A stretch of 64,000 bases of DNA from Chloroherpetonaceae bacterium (lineage in GTDB: Bacteria > Bacteroidota > Chlorobiia > Chlorobiales > Thermochlorobacteraceae), in NCBI GenBank assembly GCA_033763895.1, contig JANRJQ010000014.1, forward strand, positions 132,926 through 196,925, written 5' to 3'. The notes under the pieces were generated by a model, which was given only the letters and a program-made list of their open reading frames with translations, did not search any database and was not told the DNA's origin. Positions 34,033-42,893 of this stretch are shown here, piece after piece; the stretch's first letter is position 1, and each line of letters starts with the position of its first letter. A program made the translations under genes and the position numbers.

Positions 34033-35550
34033 TTAGAAATACACCATCGCCTGCACAATCAATTCACCGCGGCTGTCGGTTTTTTCAACGCGCGTGAGCC
34101 CATCAGGCCCATCGGTTGAACCAGTTACCGTAGTATAGATTGGGCGTTGACGCCAGAGGAACGAATATTTTGCATGATGCCCTTCGATCAGATAATTTGC
34201 ACCAAGCTCCCAAGTTAGTCCTGCATCTTTGAGCCGATCAAATTTCATAAAATTTGCTGTAGCAAAAGGCTGAAGTCTTCCTCCAAAGTTGAAAACTGAA
34301 GATGATAAAAGGTATCCTGTTTCAACCCGAAAAAGATTACCTGTTCCAATGAGTGGATAAGCATTTCCTGCGCCATTAAAACTCGTGGCGCCTGTGATGC
34401 CTGTTGAGAAATTCATGATTCCGACATTTCTAAAATAATTTGGTCCAAAATCATATTTGTAAAAAACGCCGTAGGTTGTAAGTGCGCTTTTTTCTTCCCC
34501 TTCACCAAAAGGTAAATCCAAAAAGACATCAACACCAATTAGAAGTTGGTTATGTGTTGTTAGAAAATTTTCGTAATTGAAACCAGCTGTATTTGGTGTG
34601 CTCACGGTACCTGCGGGAAGTGCATCAATCACACTTTGCGCTTTACGAGTCGCACTACCTTTAGGATGGAAATAAAAGCCTGCACCGATGTTAAAGACTT
34701 TTTTTGTACCAAGGTAAGTTCCCACAGTAAAAGGCAACAAGTTCGATTCCTGATCCCAAAATTGCCAGCTGAAATATCCGCCAAAAGACCACGTGTTTGC
34801 GAAGCCGTTGAAACTTGCAATCTTATCGTTATAGGCAACAGCGGTAACTTGATCGGGTGCAACAACTGTACTGGGGCGAAATGGCTTATTGACCATTATA
34901 CGATAATCCAACTGTTCGATCTTACCTTTGAAATACACGCCAAATTGACGTGCAAATTGATCTGTTGCTTCAATTTCCGGCCAGTTATATATCGGCGCAT
35001 CAAGGGCTAAGAAGTTGAGCGTGCTTGCATTGGCTTCGCGTGAAATTCCCCACCAATAGTGCAACCCAACGCCCATCGAAAGTGCTTTATCAACAATTTT
35101 CTGCTCATACCAAAAATCGTGAATAAACACTTGCGGTTTTTTTCCGGGGCCTGTTCCTTCGCCGGGGGCACCGCCATTAAGCCACGTTTGGTTATTGATT
35201 CCAATATGAAACAAGAACAGGGAACCTTTTCCAAATTCCCCAAAAGCAAGGAATCGACCACGCCGCATACCTAAATCTGTTGATGTTTCTGAAGGCATTC
35301 CGTTGACACTTGACCCGGGGTTCAGTTCTTGATATCGTGCCCACATTTGCACCCAAGTGATAAAGCGAATGTAGTGCGAGCCGCTTTCATTGAGCTTGAT
35401 TTTTGCACCTCCTCCGTAATTGTCCATTCCCTGTGCGAAGAGGGACGATGCTGAATTTAAAGTAATTGTAATTAAGATGAGAATAGATAAGGTTAAGAAT
35501 AAAATTGACTTACCTAAACTTCGTTTTGCTGAATCGTGATTGTTCATCAT
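34033..35550 (-). CDS. Outer-membrane porin-like protein
   Basis: A roughly 505-residue exported beta-barrel protein. From ATG 35550 (AAGAGG Shine-Dalgarno a few bases upstream) there is a signal peptide ending near SSLFAQG, then glycine- and aromatic-rich alternating strands throughout and a terminal strand ending in VQAMVYF with the C-terminal Phe that is typical of outer-membrane insertion. An upstream in-frame start (35595) would add 15 residues. The pattern recalls phosphate-selective/carbohydrate porins, but no specific family is certain. With the small membrane protein, MHS transporter and Usp upstream it probably forms one transport cluster; the porin would admit the same solute. Confidence 0.75.
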   Translation of the reverse strand: MMNNHDSAKRSLGKSILFLTLSILILITITLNSASSLFAQGMDNYGGGAKIKLNESGSHYIRFITWVQMWARYQELNPGSSVNGMPSETSTDLGMRRGRFLAFGEFGKGSLFLFHIGINNQTWLNGGAPGEGTGPGKKPQVFIHDFWYEQKIVDKALSMGVGLHYWWGISREANASTLNFLALDAPIYNWPEIEATDQFARQFGVYFKGKIEQLDYRIMVNKPFRPSTVVAPDQVTAVAYNDKIASFNGFANTWSFGGYFSWQFWDQESNLLPFTVGTYLGTKKVFNIGAGFYFHPKGSATRKAQSVIDALPAGTVSTPNTAGFNYENFLTTHNQLLIGVDVFLDLPFGEGEEKSALTTYGVFYKYDFGPNYFRNVGIMNFSTGITGATSFNGAGNAYPLIGTGNLFRVETGYLLSSSVFNFGGRLQPFATANFMKFDRLKDAGLTWELGANYLIEGHHAKYSFLWRQRPIYTTVTGSTDGPDGLTRVEKTDSRGELIVQAMVYF

Positions 35551-35674
35551 TAGCCTCTTAGAGTTTTTTTTGCCAATCGACGATGATTTTGACATATCGA
35601 TTGATAGACTTAAAATTTAAACTTTCATTACAAAAATTTTTTCTTTGTACTTCTTTCAATTCATTTCACAAAAA

Positions 35675-35896
35675 TTAATTGCTTTCATACTCTCCCTTAA
35701 AAGCGAAATACCCAAAGAGAATAAGGCTTGAAGCAATGAGCGGCATCAAAACTACAATCACGATAGACCAGAAAATCCAGTTATCAGTTGTGCCTTTTTC
35801 GCCAATTTCATGTGAAGCCCTCATCAGGACGAGCGGAATAACCGATGCCCCCATTAGCATCCACACAATTCCGGTAAATTTCTTTAATGCATTCAT
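35675..35896 (-). CDS. Small two-helix membrane protein
   Basis: A 73-residue protein with two hydrophobic segments (about 5-23 and 41-66) joined by a polar turn with HEIGEKGTTDN, ending FKGEYESN. It sits 25 bp after the MHS transporter gene and could be an accessory subunit of it. No known family recognised. Confidence 0.65.
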   Translation of the reverse strand: MNALKKFTGIVWMLMGASVIPLVLMRASHEIGEKGTTDNWIFWSIVIVVLMPLIASSLILFGYFAFKGEYESN

Positions 35897-35921
35897 TGTC
35901 TACGTTTGTTTTAAGGGTTGA

Positions 35922-37484
35922 TTATTCAATTTCATTTTCATGAGACTTATTCGGCAAATAAAGCACGCCTATCACAAAGCATACAGCGGCAATGAGCATT
36001 GGGTAAAAGAGCCCGGCAAGCGGATCTGCTGGTGGTAATCCCGGACCCGGTCTGCTGGCTTCAACCAACCGCGTTGAAATTAGCGGCACAAGTCCCCCAA
36101 ATACGCCATTTCCGATATGGTACGGCAGCGACATTGATGTGTACCGAATTCTTGTCGGAAAGAGTTCGACAAGGAAGGCTGCAATTGGGCCGTAAACCAT
36201 CGTCACAAAAATGACCTGCACTAAGATGAGAAACATCATCATCCAAAAATTTCCGCCGCCAAGCGATGTTTCTTTTTTCACTTCAGGTGGCGGTAATTTC
36301 TTTTCCGCTACAGCCGAAGCGCGTTGTGCACTGTCAGCAGGAAAAGTTTCCTTTTTCACTTCTTTGTAAGTCGTCCCATCGGTGTAAGTCTTCAATACTT
36401 CCGTTGTTATAACGGAATCCGCACCGACCAACGCCGGTTTAATCGAAGTCATGCGTTTATCTTCGACTTCCGTCTTTGCTTTAAGGTTTGCCAATTCGAA
36501 CATCGCCGTATAAATTGGGCGATAGGCAAGCACGGCAATAATCATCCCAGCCATCATAATCCATTTTCGCCCCACCTTATCCGAAAGCCACCCAAAGACA
36601 ATAAAGAATGGCGTTCCTACCAACAAGGCAATTGCGACCACATTATTGGCTTGAACAAATTCAATACTGCAAGTATTTTGAATAAATGAAAGCGCATAAA
36701 ATTGCCCTGTGTACCACACAACGCCCTGACCCATCGTTGCGCCTAAAAGGGCAAGCAGGACAAGTTTCAAATTGGCCTTTTTCTTAAAGCTTTCTGCGAG
36801 CGGATTGCTCGATGTTTTTCCTTCTGCTTTCAGCTTCGCGAAAAGCGGCGACTCCGCCATCTTAAGCCGGATATAAATCGAAATCGCAACCAAAAACACG
36901 GAGAGCACAAATGGAATTCGCCAACCCCACGAATTGAAATCAGCTGCTGTGAGATTCAACCTAACCAATAATATCACACCGAGCGAAATAAAGAGCCCAA
37001 GCGTTGCAGTGGTTTGTATGTAACTGGTGTAATAACCGCGCTTTGCAAGCGGGGAGTGCTCAGCCACATAAGTTGCAGCACCGCCGTATTCGCCACCTAA
37101 AGCAAGCCCTTGTAAAAGACGAAGCACGAAGACAATCGCCGGCGCCGTGAACCCGATAGATTCATAACTTGGAACGATTCCAATCGCGAACGTGGATCCT
37201 CCCATTAAGACCAATGTGAGTAAAAATGTGTACTTCCGTCCAACGATATCGCCTAAGCGCCCAAAGAGCAGTGCGCCAAATGGGCGAACGACAAACCCAG
37301 CCGCAAATGTTGCGAGCGTTGAAAGCAGTGCCGCCGTTGGATTTGTTTTTGGGAAAAATTGGGTAGAGATAATGGCAGCCAAGCTACCAAAGATGTAAAA
37401 GTCATACCATTCAATAAGCGTGCCGACCGAAGATGCGGTAATAACTCGCCTTATAACGGATGAATCTTCATTCGTTTGTGTCAT
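35922..37484 (-). CDS. MHS-family MFS transporter with hydrophilic insert
   Basis: A 520-residue metabolite:H+ symporter of the MHS (ProP/ShiA/KgtP-like) group. Signatures: SSVGTLIEWYDFYIFG at residues 18-33, FVVRPFGALLFGRLGDIVGRKYTF at about 64-87, and LRLLQGLALGGEYGGAATYVAEH near 121-143. Most MHS proteins have about 430-450 residues; here an extra hydrophilic stretch of about 80 residues (330-412, rich in Lys, Glu and Pro) separates two late helices. The likely substrate is an organic acid or compatible solute (inference from family). It is followed by the small membrane protein and porin genes and preceded by a Usp gene. Confidence 0.88.
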   Translation of the reverse strand: MTQTNEDSSVIRRVITASSVGTLIEWYDFYIFGSLAAIISTQFFPKTNPTAALLSTLATFAAGFVVRPFGALLFGRLGDIVGRKYTFLLTLVLMGGSTFAIGIVPSYESIGFTAPAIVFVLRLLQGLALGGEYGGAATYVAEHSPLAKRGYYTSYIQTTATLGLFISLGVILLVRLNLTAADFNSWGWRIPFVLSVFLVAISIYIRLKMAESPLFAKLKAEGKTSSNPLAESFKKKANLKLVLLALLGATMGQGVVWYTGQFYALSFIQNTCSIEFVQANNVVAIALLVGTPFFIVFGWLSDKVGRKWIMMAGMIIAVLAYRPIYTAMFELANLKAKTEVEDKRMTSIKPALVGADSVITTEVLKTYTDGTTYKEVKKETFPADSAQRASAVAEKKLPPPEVKKETSLGGGNFWMMMFLILVQVIFVTMVYGPIAAFLVELFPTRIRYTSMSLPYHIGNGVFGGLVPLISTRLVEASRPGPGLPPADPLAGLFYPMLIAAVCFVIGVLYLPNKSHENEIE

Positions 37485-37550
37485 AGTTTATTGCCCTCCA
37501 AAGAGGTTGTTTTGTTAAATGTAATTGTTGGCAAAAAATGTTCTTCGAGA

Positions 37551-37967
37551 TTACTTTTCTTTAACGACCATTACAGGGCATTGCGCACGGCGGACAACCG
37601 ATTCTGCAACACTTCCCATTAAAAGACGCTTTAACCCACGCCTACCGTGAGAACCCATAATGATCAAATCCACATTGTGTTTTGCGGCGTGTTCAATAAT
37701 ACTTTCTTCCGGCATTCCTTGATAGACGACCCATTCGACTTGGTAACCCGCATCAACTTCCTTTTTGGCAAGCTGTGCGATTTTTCTTTCAGTTTCAGCT
37801 TCCAACTCTGCCACGGGCACTGCCGAATTATCCATCATCGGATCCAGTTCCACGACACTTATCAGCATCAACTTCGCACCATACCGTTTCGACATGTCAT
37901 GAGCCGTATCCAATGCTTTATGTGATAGCCCCGAGAAATCTGTAGGGCATAAGATTGTTTTAAACAT
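37551..37967 (-). CDS. Universal stress protein UspA family
   Basis: A 138-residue UspA-type protein from ATG 37967 (an upstream start would add 11 unlikely residues). It begins MFKTILCPTDFSGLSHKAL and ends with the ATP-binding motif IIMGSHGRRGLKRLLMGSVAES then CPVMVV. The G-x2-G-x9-G-S spacing predicts nucleotide binding. Placed 66 bp upstream of the MHS transporter gene in the same direction, it may modulate that transporter, as is common for Usp genes next to permeases. Confidence 0.93.
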   Translation of the reverse strand: MFKTILCPTDFSGLSHKALDTAHDMSKRYGAKLMLISVVELDPMMDNSAVPVAELEAETERKIAQLAKKEVDAGYQVEWVVYQGMPEESIIEHAAKHNVDLIIMGSHGRRGLKRLLMGSVAESVVRRAQCPVMVVKEK

Positions 37968-38521
37968 AGTTTTATAGTTAGCGTTAATAATGCACATCAA
38001 AGAACCTCTTCAATACTAAAGCGGCTCTTACGACGGTGATTTTACCAAAGAACAAAAAATCGACTTAAGAAAAAAAACGCATAACTTCTGTAGACGTGGG
38101 TACACATTGGGAATAATGTTTTGGCCGCCAGACTAAATTCTTTCGTTAAAAAAAGCTTAATTCTTTGCGGTGACTTATCTCACAAGTTCTTAAAAGGTAC
38201 AACGAAATCTCACTAATTTTACAAATGATTTTCAAAGTTCAAACACATTTTTTTTATTTTTTTTTCAACATCCTGTTGCGTCCTTAATTCTCATCAAATA
38301 AATGTGGTGCTTAAGTTCATTATTCTTGCCGTGTCTTTTTCATCTGTTCTCAAAAAAGCAATCCGTTAAATCGATCTCTCATCTTAACTTCCATTGATTC
38401 TAATCCCCTTTGTTTATAACATTTTCTTGATTTTTTATAAATCCTTTTACTTATCTTACACTGAAAGTAAATGCCTTTTTGGGTTACTGCGTTACTCTGA
38501 TGAAGTATATTCCGATTCATT
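37968..38521. other. 554-bp intergenic region between divergent usp and PAS genes
   Basis: Very AT-rich, with T-runs at about 38248-38270. It must hold the promoters of the usp-transporter cluster and the PAS gene. I see no convincing gene, tandem repeat or strong hairpin. Confidence 0.5.
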
Positions 38522-39166
38522 ATGCCTGCTGCCGTCACTGATATTACCGAATCCTTTACTATTTTTTCATCTCTTCCCATCCCTGTGTTGGTTACAAATC
38601 ACGAGGGTTTAACGGTTTGGATAAATGAGCCATTTACTTTGCTCAGCGGATACACCCTTGATGATTTGTATGGAAAGAAGCCCGGCAAATTTTTGCAAGG
38701 CGCATTTACCGATAAAGAAACTGCGCAAAAAATAAGCACAGCCATTCGCAAACAGCAAGCAATTGAAGATGAAATTTTGAACTATACAAAAGATCAAAAA
38801 CCGTATTGGGTTAGGCTTCAGATTTATCCTTTCTATAATGAACAGAATGAAATAACCCATTACATTTCCTTTTCACACGATATCACAGAACGGCGAGAGA
38901 TGGAGCGCCAATTGGTGATGCTTCAAGCGAAGATTGCCAAAGTAAAAATTCCTCAGGGGTGGGTTACGAGGTGCGCTTGGAAGAATACTTTAGTAAGTTC
39001 CGACGGCTCCTACCGAATGATTGAAGAATGGTTTGCTCATAATTCAGAAGCAAGAATTTCACACGGGATCTCCCCGGAAGCAGCCGAAGAACAGCGTGAA
39101 ATATGGTTGAATCGAAAAATGCAACAAAACATAGCCTCAGGCTCTAATGCTGCAGAGCTTCCTTGA
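38522..39166 (+). CDS. PAS-domain protein without output domain
   Basis: A 214-residue protein. Residues about 12-130 form a PAS domain of the LOV-like/PAS_9 type: VLVTNHEGLTVWINEPFTLLSGY, then PGKFLQGAFTD and a strand FSHDITERREME. The LOV photocysteine position (GxNCRFLQG) is replaced by PGKFLQG, so flavin-adduct photochemistry is not expected. A helical linker and about 70 residues of unknown type follow (GWVTRCAWKNT...). No kinase, cyclase or HTH is attached, so it is probably a single-domain sensor that works through a partner. Confidence 0.8.
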   Translation: MPAAVTDITESFTIFSSLPIPVLVTNHEGLTVWINEPFTLLSGYTLDDLYGKKPGKFLQGAFTDKETAQKISTAIRKQQAIEDEILNYTKDQKPYWVRLQIYPFYNEQNEITHYISFSHDITERREMERQLVMLQAKIAKVKIPQGWVTRCAWKNTLVSSDGSYRMIEEWFAHNSEARISHGISPEAAEEQREIWLNRKMQQNIASGSNAAELP

Positions 39167-39249
39167 TTCTCACGGTTTATTTTTATTTGTATTCCTTACA
39201 TATCAGGACGAGGATCATCGACAAGAATTTTCATTTTTCACTTTATTTT

Positions 39250-39888
39250 ATGCGTCTTTTCTTTCTTACTCTCTCCTTGATTTTACTCCCTCATTTTCGA
39301 TTTGCTTATGCACAGTCTTCTCAAGTACCCAAAAAGGCGCTCATCATCATTGATATTCAAAACGATTACTTTGAAGGCGGCAGTTCAGCTTTGGTGAACC
39401 CGCTAAAAGCAAGTGAAAATGCAAAACGCATTTTGGAGTGGTTTCGATCTGAGCGATTCCCTGTTATTCATATCCGACACCTTTCTGCCAACCCGAAATC
39501 GAAATCTTTTAATGGCCAATCGTTTGGATCACAAATTCACAACAATGTTGCGCCAAAATCCGATAGCAGTGAAAGAGTAATCATTAAGCATTTTCCCAAT
39601 AGCTTTCAAGAAACCTCACTTCGCGCCTATCTCAATGAATTGAAAGTAACCGATTTAGTTATTGTTGGGATGATGACTCACATGTGTGTGGAAGCCACGG
39701 TACGAGCGGCAAAAGATTTTGGGTTTCAGAATACCGTGATTGCAGATGCTTGCGCAACAAAGGATTTAGAACTCAATGGTGAAAAGATTGCGGCAGAAAC
39801 CGTTCATAAAGCCTTTCTTGCAGCAATGAATGGGTACTATGCGAAAGTAACATCAACAGATGAATTTCTTCCACCCACAAGACCATAA
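39250..39888 (+). CDS. Isochorismatase-family cysteine hydrolase, exported
   Basis: A 212-residue protein from ATG 39250 with a signal peptide (about 1-21, ending FAYAQ), so it is probably periplasmic. The isochorismatase-like catalytic triad is Asp35 (IIIDIQNDYF), Lys113 (VIIKHFPNS) and Cys146 (MMTHMCVEATVRAAKD). Related enzymes hydrolyse nicotinamide, N-carbamoylsarcosine or other amides. An upstream in-frame start (39163) would place the leader inside a longer tail and is less likely. It converges on atpG through a shared terminator. Confidence 0.88.
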   Translation: MRLFFLTLSLILLPHFRFAYAQSSQVPKKALIIIDIQNDYFEGGSSALVNPLKASENAKRILEWFRSERFPVIHIRHLSANPKSKSFNGQSFGSQIHNNVAPKSDSSERVIIKHFPNSFQETSLRAYLNELKVTDLVIVGMMTHMCVEATVRAAKDFGFQNTVIADACATKDLELNGEKIAAETVHKAFLAAMNGYYAKVTSTDEFLPPTRP

Positions 39889-39910
39889 TTGAGGTATCTT
39901 TCAGCAAAAC

Positions 39911-39939
39911 AAAAAAGCGAGGGGTTGCCTCGCTTTTTT
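39911..39939. terminator. Bidirectional terminator between isochorismatase and atpG
   Basis: Stem GCGAGG / CCTCGC (39917-39922 with 39928-39933), flanked by A6 and T6, so it can end transcription from both convergent genes. Confidence 0.92.
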
Positions 39940-39953
39940 GTTTACTCATTTAT

Positions 39954-40835
39954 TTACGATTCCTGAAGTGCATTGGCACCACTGACAATTTCAATCAGTT
40001 CTTTTGTGATTGTGGCTTGACGCGCACGATTGTATGTAATGGTGAGTGATCGAAGCAGTTCTTTGGCATTGGAGGTTGCCGCATCCATCGCGGTCATTCG
40101 TGCTGCTTGTTCAGCCGCATCTGATTCCAAAAGCATACGCCAAATTTCTGTTGTCAATTGTAACGGCGCTAAACCGCCAACAATGGTTTCTGCATCGGGC
40201 TCAAAGATATAATCAATCTTTTGCTCCTTCTTTCCGCCGGCAGGTTTCAATGGTAAAAGAATGTCTGTTCGAAGATTCGGAGAAATCGCATTCTTGAATT
40301 CATTGTGAATAACGACCACTTTATCCACTTCCCCATTGATGTAAAGTCTTGAAACCGTTTCAGCAATTGCTTTTGCCATTTCGTACTTCAATGCACCGGT
40401 AAAGAGGGCGGCATATTTCTCAACAATCGGATACCCACCTTTTGCGAAGTGCTCCGATGCTCTTCGTCCTAAGGTTATCATCTTAAATTTTTTGGCAGCC
40501 GAATACGCTGCATACTCTTTATCAATAACTTGATGCGCCACCTTAAACAATGCCGAGTTAAAACTGCCACATAAGCCGCGATCCGAAGAAATCACAATGA
40601 AGAGCACATTTTCAACTGATTTTCTTTCAGTCAAAAGTGGAAATCGTGAGGTATCAACCGATTGACTTAATTCAGTCAAAAGTTCACGAAGCTTTTTAGC
40701 ATAAGGCCTCGCTTGTAACGCGCGCTCTTGAGATTTTCTGAGCTTTGCTGCGGCCACAAGCTTCATCGCTTTGGTCAATTGTTGGGTTGTTTTCACCCCT
40801 TTAATCCGCCCTCGGATTTCTCTCAGCGTTGGCAT
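39954..40835 (-). CDS. atpG: ATP synthase F1 gamma subunit
   Basis: A 293-residue gamma subunit, the central shaft of F1. Starts MPTLREIRGRIKGVKTTQQLTKAMKLVAAAKLRKSQ and ends NRARQATITKELIEIVSGANAL, both family hallmarks (the two long coiled helices). The mid-domain ISSDRGLCGSFNSALF is also standard. It starts 1 bp after the atpA stop, so the pair is one transcript. Length is normal. Confidence 0.97.
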   Translation of the reverse strand: MPTLREIRGRIKGVKTTQQLTKAMKLVAAAKLRKSQERALQARPYAKKLRELLTELSQSVDTSRFPLLTERKSVENVLFIVISSDRGLCGSFNSALFKVAHQVIDKEYAAYSAAKKFKMITLGRRASEHFAKGGYPIVEKYAALFTGALKYEMAKAIAETVSRLYINGEVDKVVVIHNEFKNAISPNLRTDILLPLKPAGGKKEQKIDYIFEPDAETIVGGLAPLQLTTEIWRMLLESDAAEQAARMTAMDAATSNAKELLRSLTITYNRARQATITKELIEIVSGANALQES

Positions 40836-40836
40836 T

Positions 40837-42420
40837 TTAGTTCAGGTTGTGCTTTGCATTAAACGAACTCAAAAACTCTTTACAAATGTCGTTAAGCTTG
40901 GCTTGTGTTTCTTTATCAAGATTTTTTGACTTAGAAATAATTTCCAAAATGTCTTTGTAGCGCATTTCAAGCATCTCAATAAATTCTTGCTCAAAAGTGC
41001 GAACATAGTTCATTGGCACAGTATCTAATACGCCTTTAGTACCAATGTAAATTGATATGACTTGCTTTTCGACCGAAACGGGAGAGTATTGATTTTGCTT
41101 CAAGATTTCGACGAGGCGAGAGCCGCGTGTGAGCTGTTGCTGCGTGGCCTTATCCAAATCGGCACCAAACTTTGCAAAAGCTTCGAGATTGCGGTATTGC
41201 GCAAGGTCTAAACGTAAAGTACCTGCAACCGATTTCATTGCTTTGATTTGTGCTGAACCACCAACACGCGAGACCGAGATACCGACATTAATTGCAGGGC
41301 GAATTCCACTATTGAAAAGATTGGACTCCAGATAAATTTGACCGTCGGTAATTGAAATCACATTGGTTGGAATGTAGGCAGAAACATCGCCTGCTTGGGT
41401 TTCAATAATCGGAAGCGCAGTCAGCGATCCTCCGCCTTTAACCATCGGACGAATGTCATCAGGAAGATCGTTCATTGCCTGAGCGATTTTATCATCTCGA
41501 TTGATTTTGGCAGCCCGTTCCAACAAGCGAGAGTGCAAATAGAATACATCTCCGGGATATGCTTCACGTCCCGGCGGACGGCGCAGGAGCAAAGAAACTT
41601 GGCGATAAGCCACAGCTTGTTTCGATAGATCATCGTAGATAACAAGCGCATGACGGCCAGTATCGCGGAAAAATTCGCCCAAGGCTGCACCGGCGAAAGG
41701 TGCGATAAATTGCATTGGAGCGGGGTCACTTGCGGTTGCAGAAATGACGGTGGTGTATTCCATAGCGCCATACTTTTCAAGCGTTCCCACCACTTGCGCA
41801 ACGGTTGACCCTTTTTGACCGATGGCCACATAGATACAGTAAACCCCTTGTCCTTTTTGGTTAATAATGGTATCGAGCGCAACGGCGGTTTTACCGGTTT
41901 GACGGTCGCCAATAATTAACTCACGTTGTCCGCGGCCGATTGGAATCATTGCATCGATGGCTTTAACACCCGTTTGAAGCGGTTCTTTAACCGGTTCGCG
42001 GAACATCACGCCCGGCGCACGGCGTTCAATCGGCATGCGAACGGTGGTTTTGATTTCCCCTTTTCCATCAATCGGTTGACCAAGCGAATTAATGACACGA
42101 CCAACCATTGCTTCACCGACAGGAATAGATGCCAAAATTTTCGTGCGTTTAACGGTATCGCCTTCGCGAATCAGTTCACTTTCTCCAAAGAGCACGGCAC
42201 CTACATTATCCTCTTCAAGATTGAGCACCATTCCCATTACGCCGTTTTTAAATTCGATAAGTTCTCCGGCCATAACTTGCGAAAGTCCATAAATACGCGC
42301 AATTCCGTCTCCGACTTGCAGAACCGTTCCAACATCATAAACATCGGCCTCGGTATCGAAACCTGAAAGTTGTTTACGTAAAATTGCTGATACTTCGTCG
42401 GGTTTAACTGATGTTCCCAT
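40837..42420 (-). CDS. atpA: ATP synthase F1 alpha subunit
   Basis: A 527-residue alpha subunit: Walker [16 protein letters not shown] near residue 172, the [14 protein letters not shown] signature near residue 375 and [16 protein letters not shown]. It forms the non-catalytic nucleotide sites of F1. atpA-atpG stand without atpH, atpF, atpE or atpB upstream; the 470-bp leader is non-coding and contains a 17-bp tandem repeat. In many Chlorobiota the F1Fo genes are split, which fits. Confidence 0.97.
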   Translation of the reverse strand: MGTSVKPDEVSAILRKQLSGFDTEADVYDVGTVLQVGDGIARIYGLSQVMAGELIEFKNGVMGMVLNLEEDNVGAVLFGESELIREGDTVKRTKILASIPVGEAMVGRVINSLGQPIDGKGEIKTTVRMPIERRAPGVMFREPVKEPLQTGVKAIDAMIPIGRGQRELIIGDRQTGKTAVALDTIINQKGQGVYCIYVAIGQKGSTVAQVVGTLEKYGAMEYTTVISATASDPAPMQFIAPFAGAALGEFFRDTGRHALVIYDDLSKQAVAYRQVSLLLRRPPGREAYPGDVFYLHSRLLERAAKINRDDKIAQAMNDLPDDIRPMVKGGGSLTALPIIETQAGDVSAYIPTNVISITDGQIYLESNLFNSGIRPAINVGISVSRVGGSAQIKAMKSVAGTLRLDLAQYRNLEAFAKFGADLDKATQQQLTRGSRLVEILKQNQYSPVSVEKQVISIYIGTKGVLDTVPMNYVRTFEQEFIEMLEMRYKDILEIISKSKNLDKETQAKLNDICKEFLSSFNAKHNLN

Positions 42421-42503
42421 AATTGTAAGTCAGTAAATTGATATAATTGATAATAACTTAGAACCCTTCTCAAGACGATCTCAATAACTTGTCAGCACTA
42501 TTT

Positions 42504-42553
42504 CTAACAGAATCTTTAGCCTAACAGAATCTTTAGCCTAAACAGTCTTTAGC
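42504..42553. repeat. 17-bp direct tandem repeat, three copies
   Basis: CTAACAGAATCTTTAGC occurs twice exactly (42504-42520, 42521-42537) and a third, 16-bp copy with changes follows (42538-42553, CTAAACAGTCTTTAGC). It lies 84-134 bp upstream of the atpA start, within its presumed leader, where it could be a slippage-prone spacer or a binding-site cluster. Confidence 0.85.
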
Positions 42554-42834
42554 CGAACAATTTTGGGGATGCTAGAACCGTACTTGATTTAGAAAATAGG
42601 GCGCAAAGTTACATAAAACCCTGTAGAAACAAAAGGAATCCCTTTTTAAAACCGATCGAATTTTTCTTGAATGAAACACGGAATGTGTTCGATTTATTCA
42701 TCGATTTTGAACAATACTACTTTTTTCACTCCATTTAACCGGTTTGCATCGATACTTTGCCTCTGATTTCAATTATTCAAGTTTTTTAACCGATAAGAAT
42801 TTGTCATTTTTTTTGAGATTAAATCTTATAGATA

Positions 42835-42862
42835 TTGACATTCATAACTTCAAGAGTATTAA
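42835..42862 (+). promoter_or_regulatory. Possible degV promoter
   Basis: TTGACA (42835-42840) and TATTAA (42857-42862) spaced by 16 bp, 31 bp before the ATG at 42894. It also contains TAACTTTG, which fits the TAnnTTTG -7 element of Bacteroidota promoters. By-eye match only. Confidence 0.4.
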
Positions 42863-42893
42863 CTTTGTTTACACTTGGACATAACTGACTGCT

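Larger units (their letters stand above)
42421..42893. other. 473-bp intergenic region between divergent atpA and degV
   Basis: Holds the promoters of atpAG (minus) and degV (plus) and the tandem repeat described separately. No gene is seen. Confidence 0.6.

Noticed and set aside
38350-38580. Minus-strand 76-codon open frame overlapping the PAS gene
   Set aside because: It lies partly inside the PAS gene in another frame and has no similarity or start signal.
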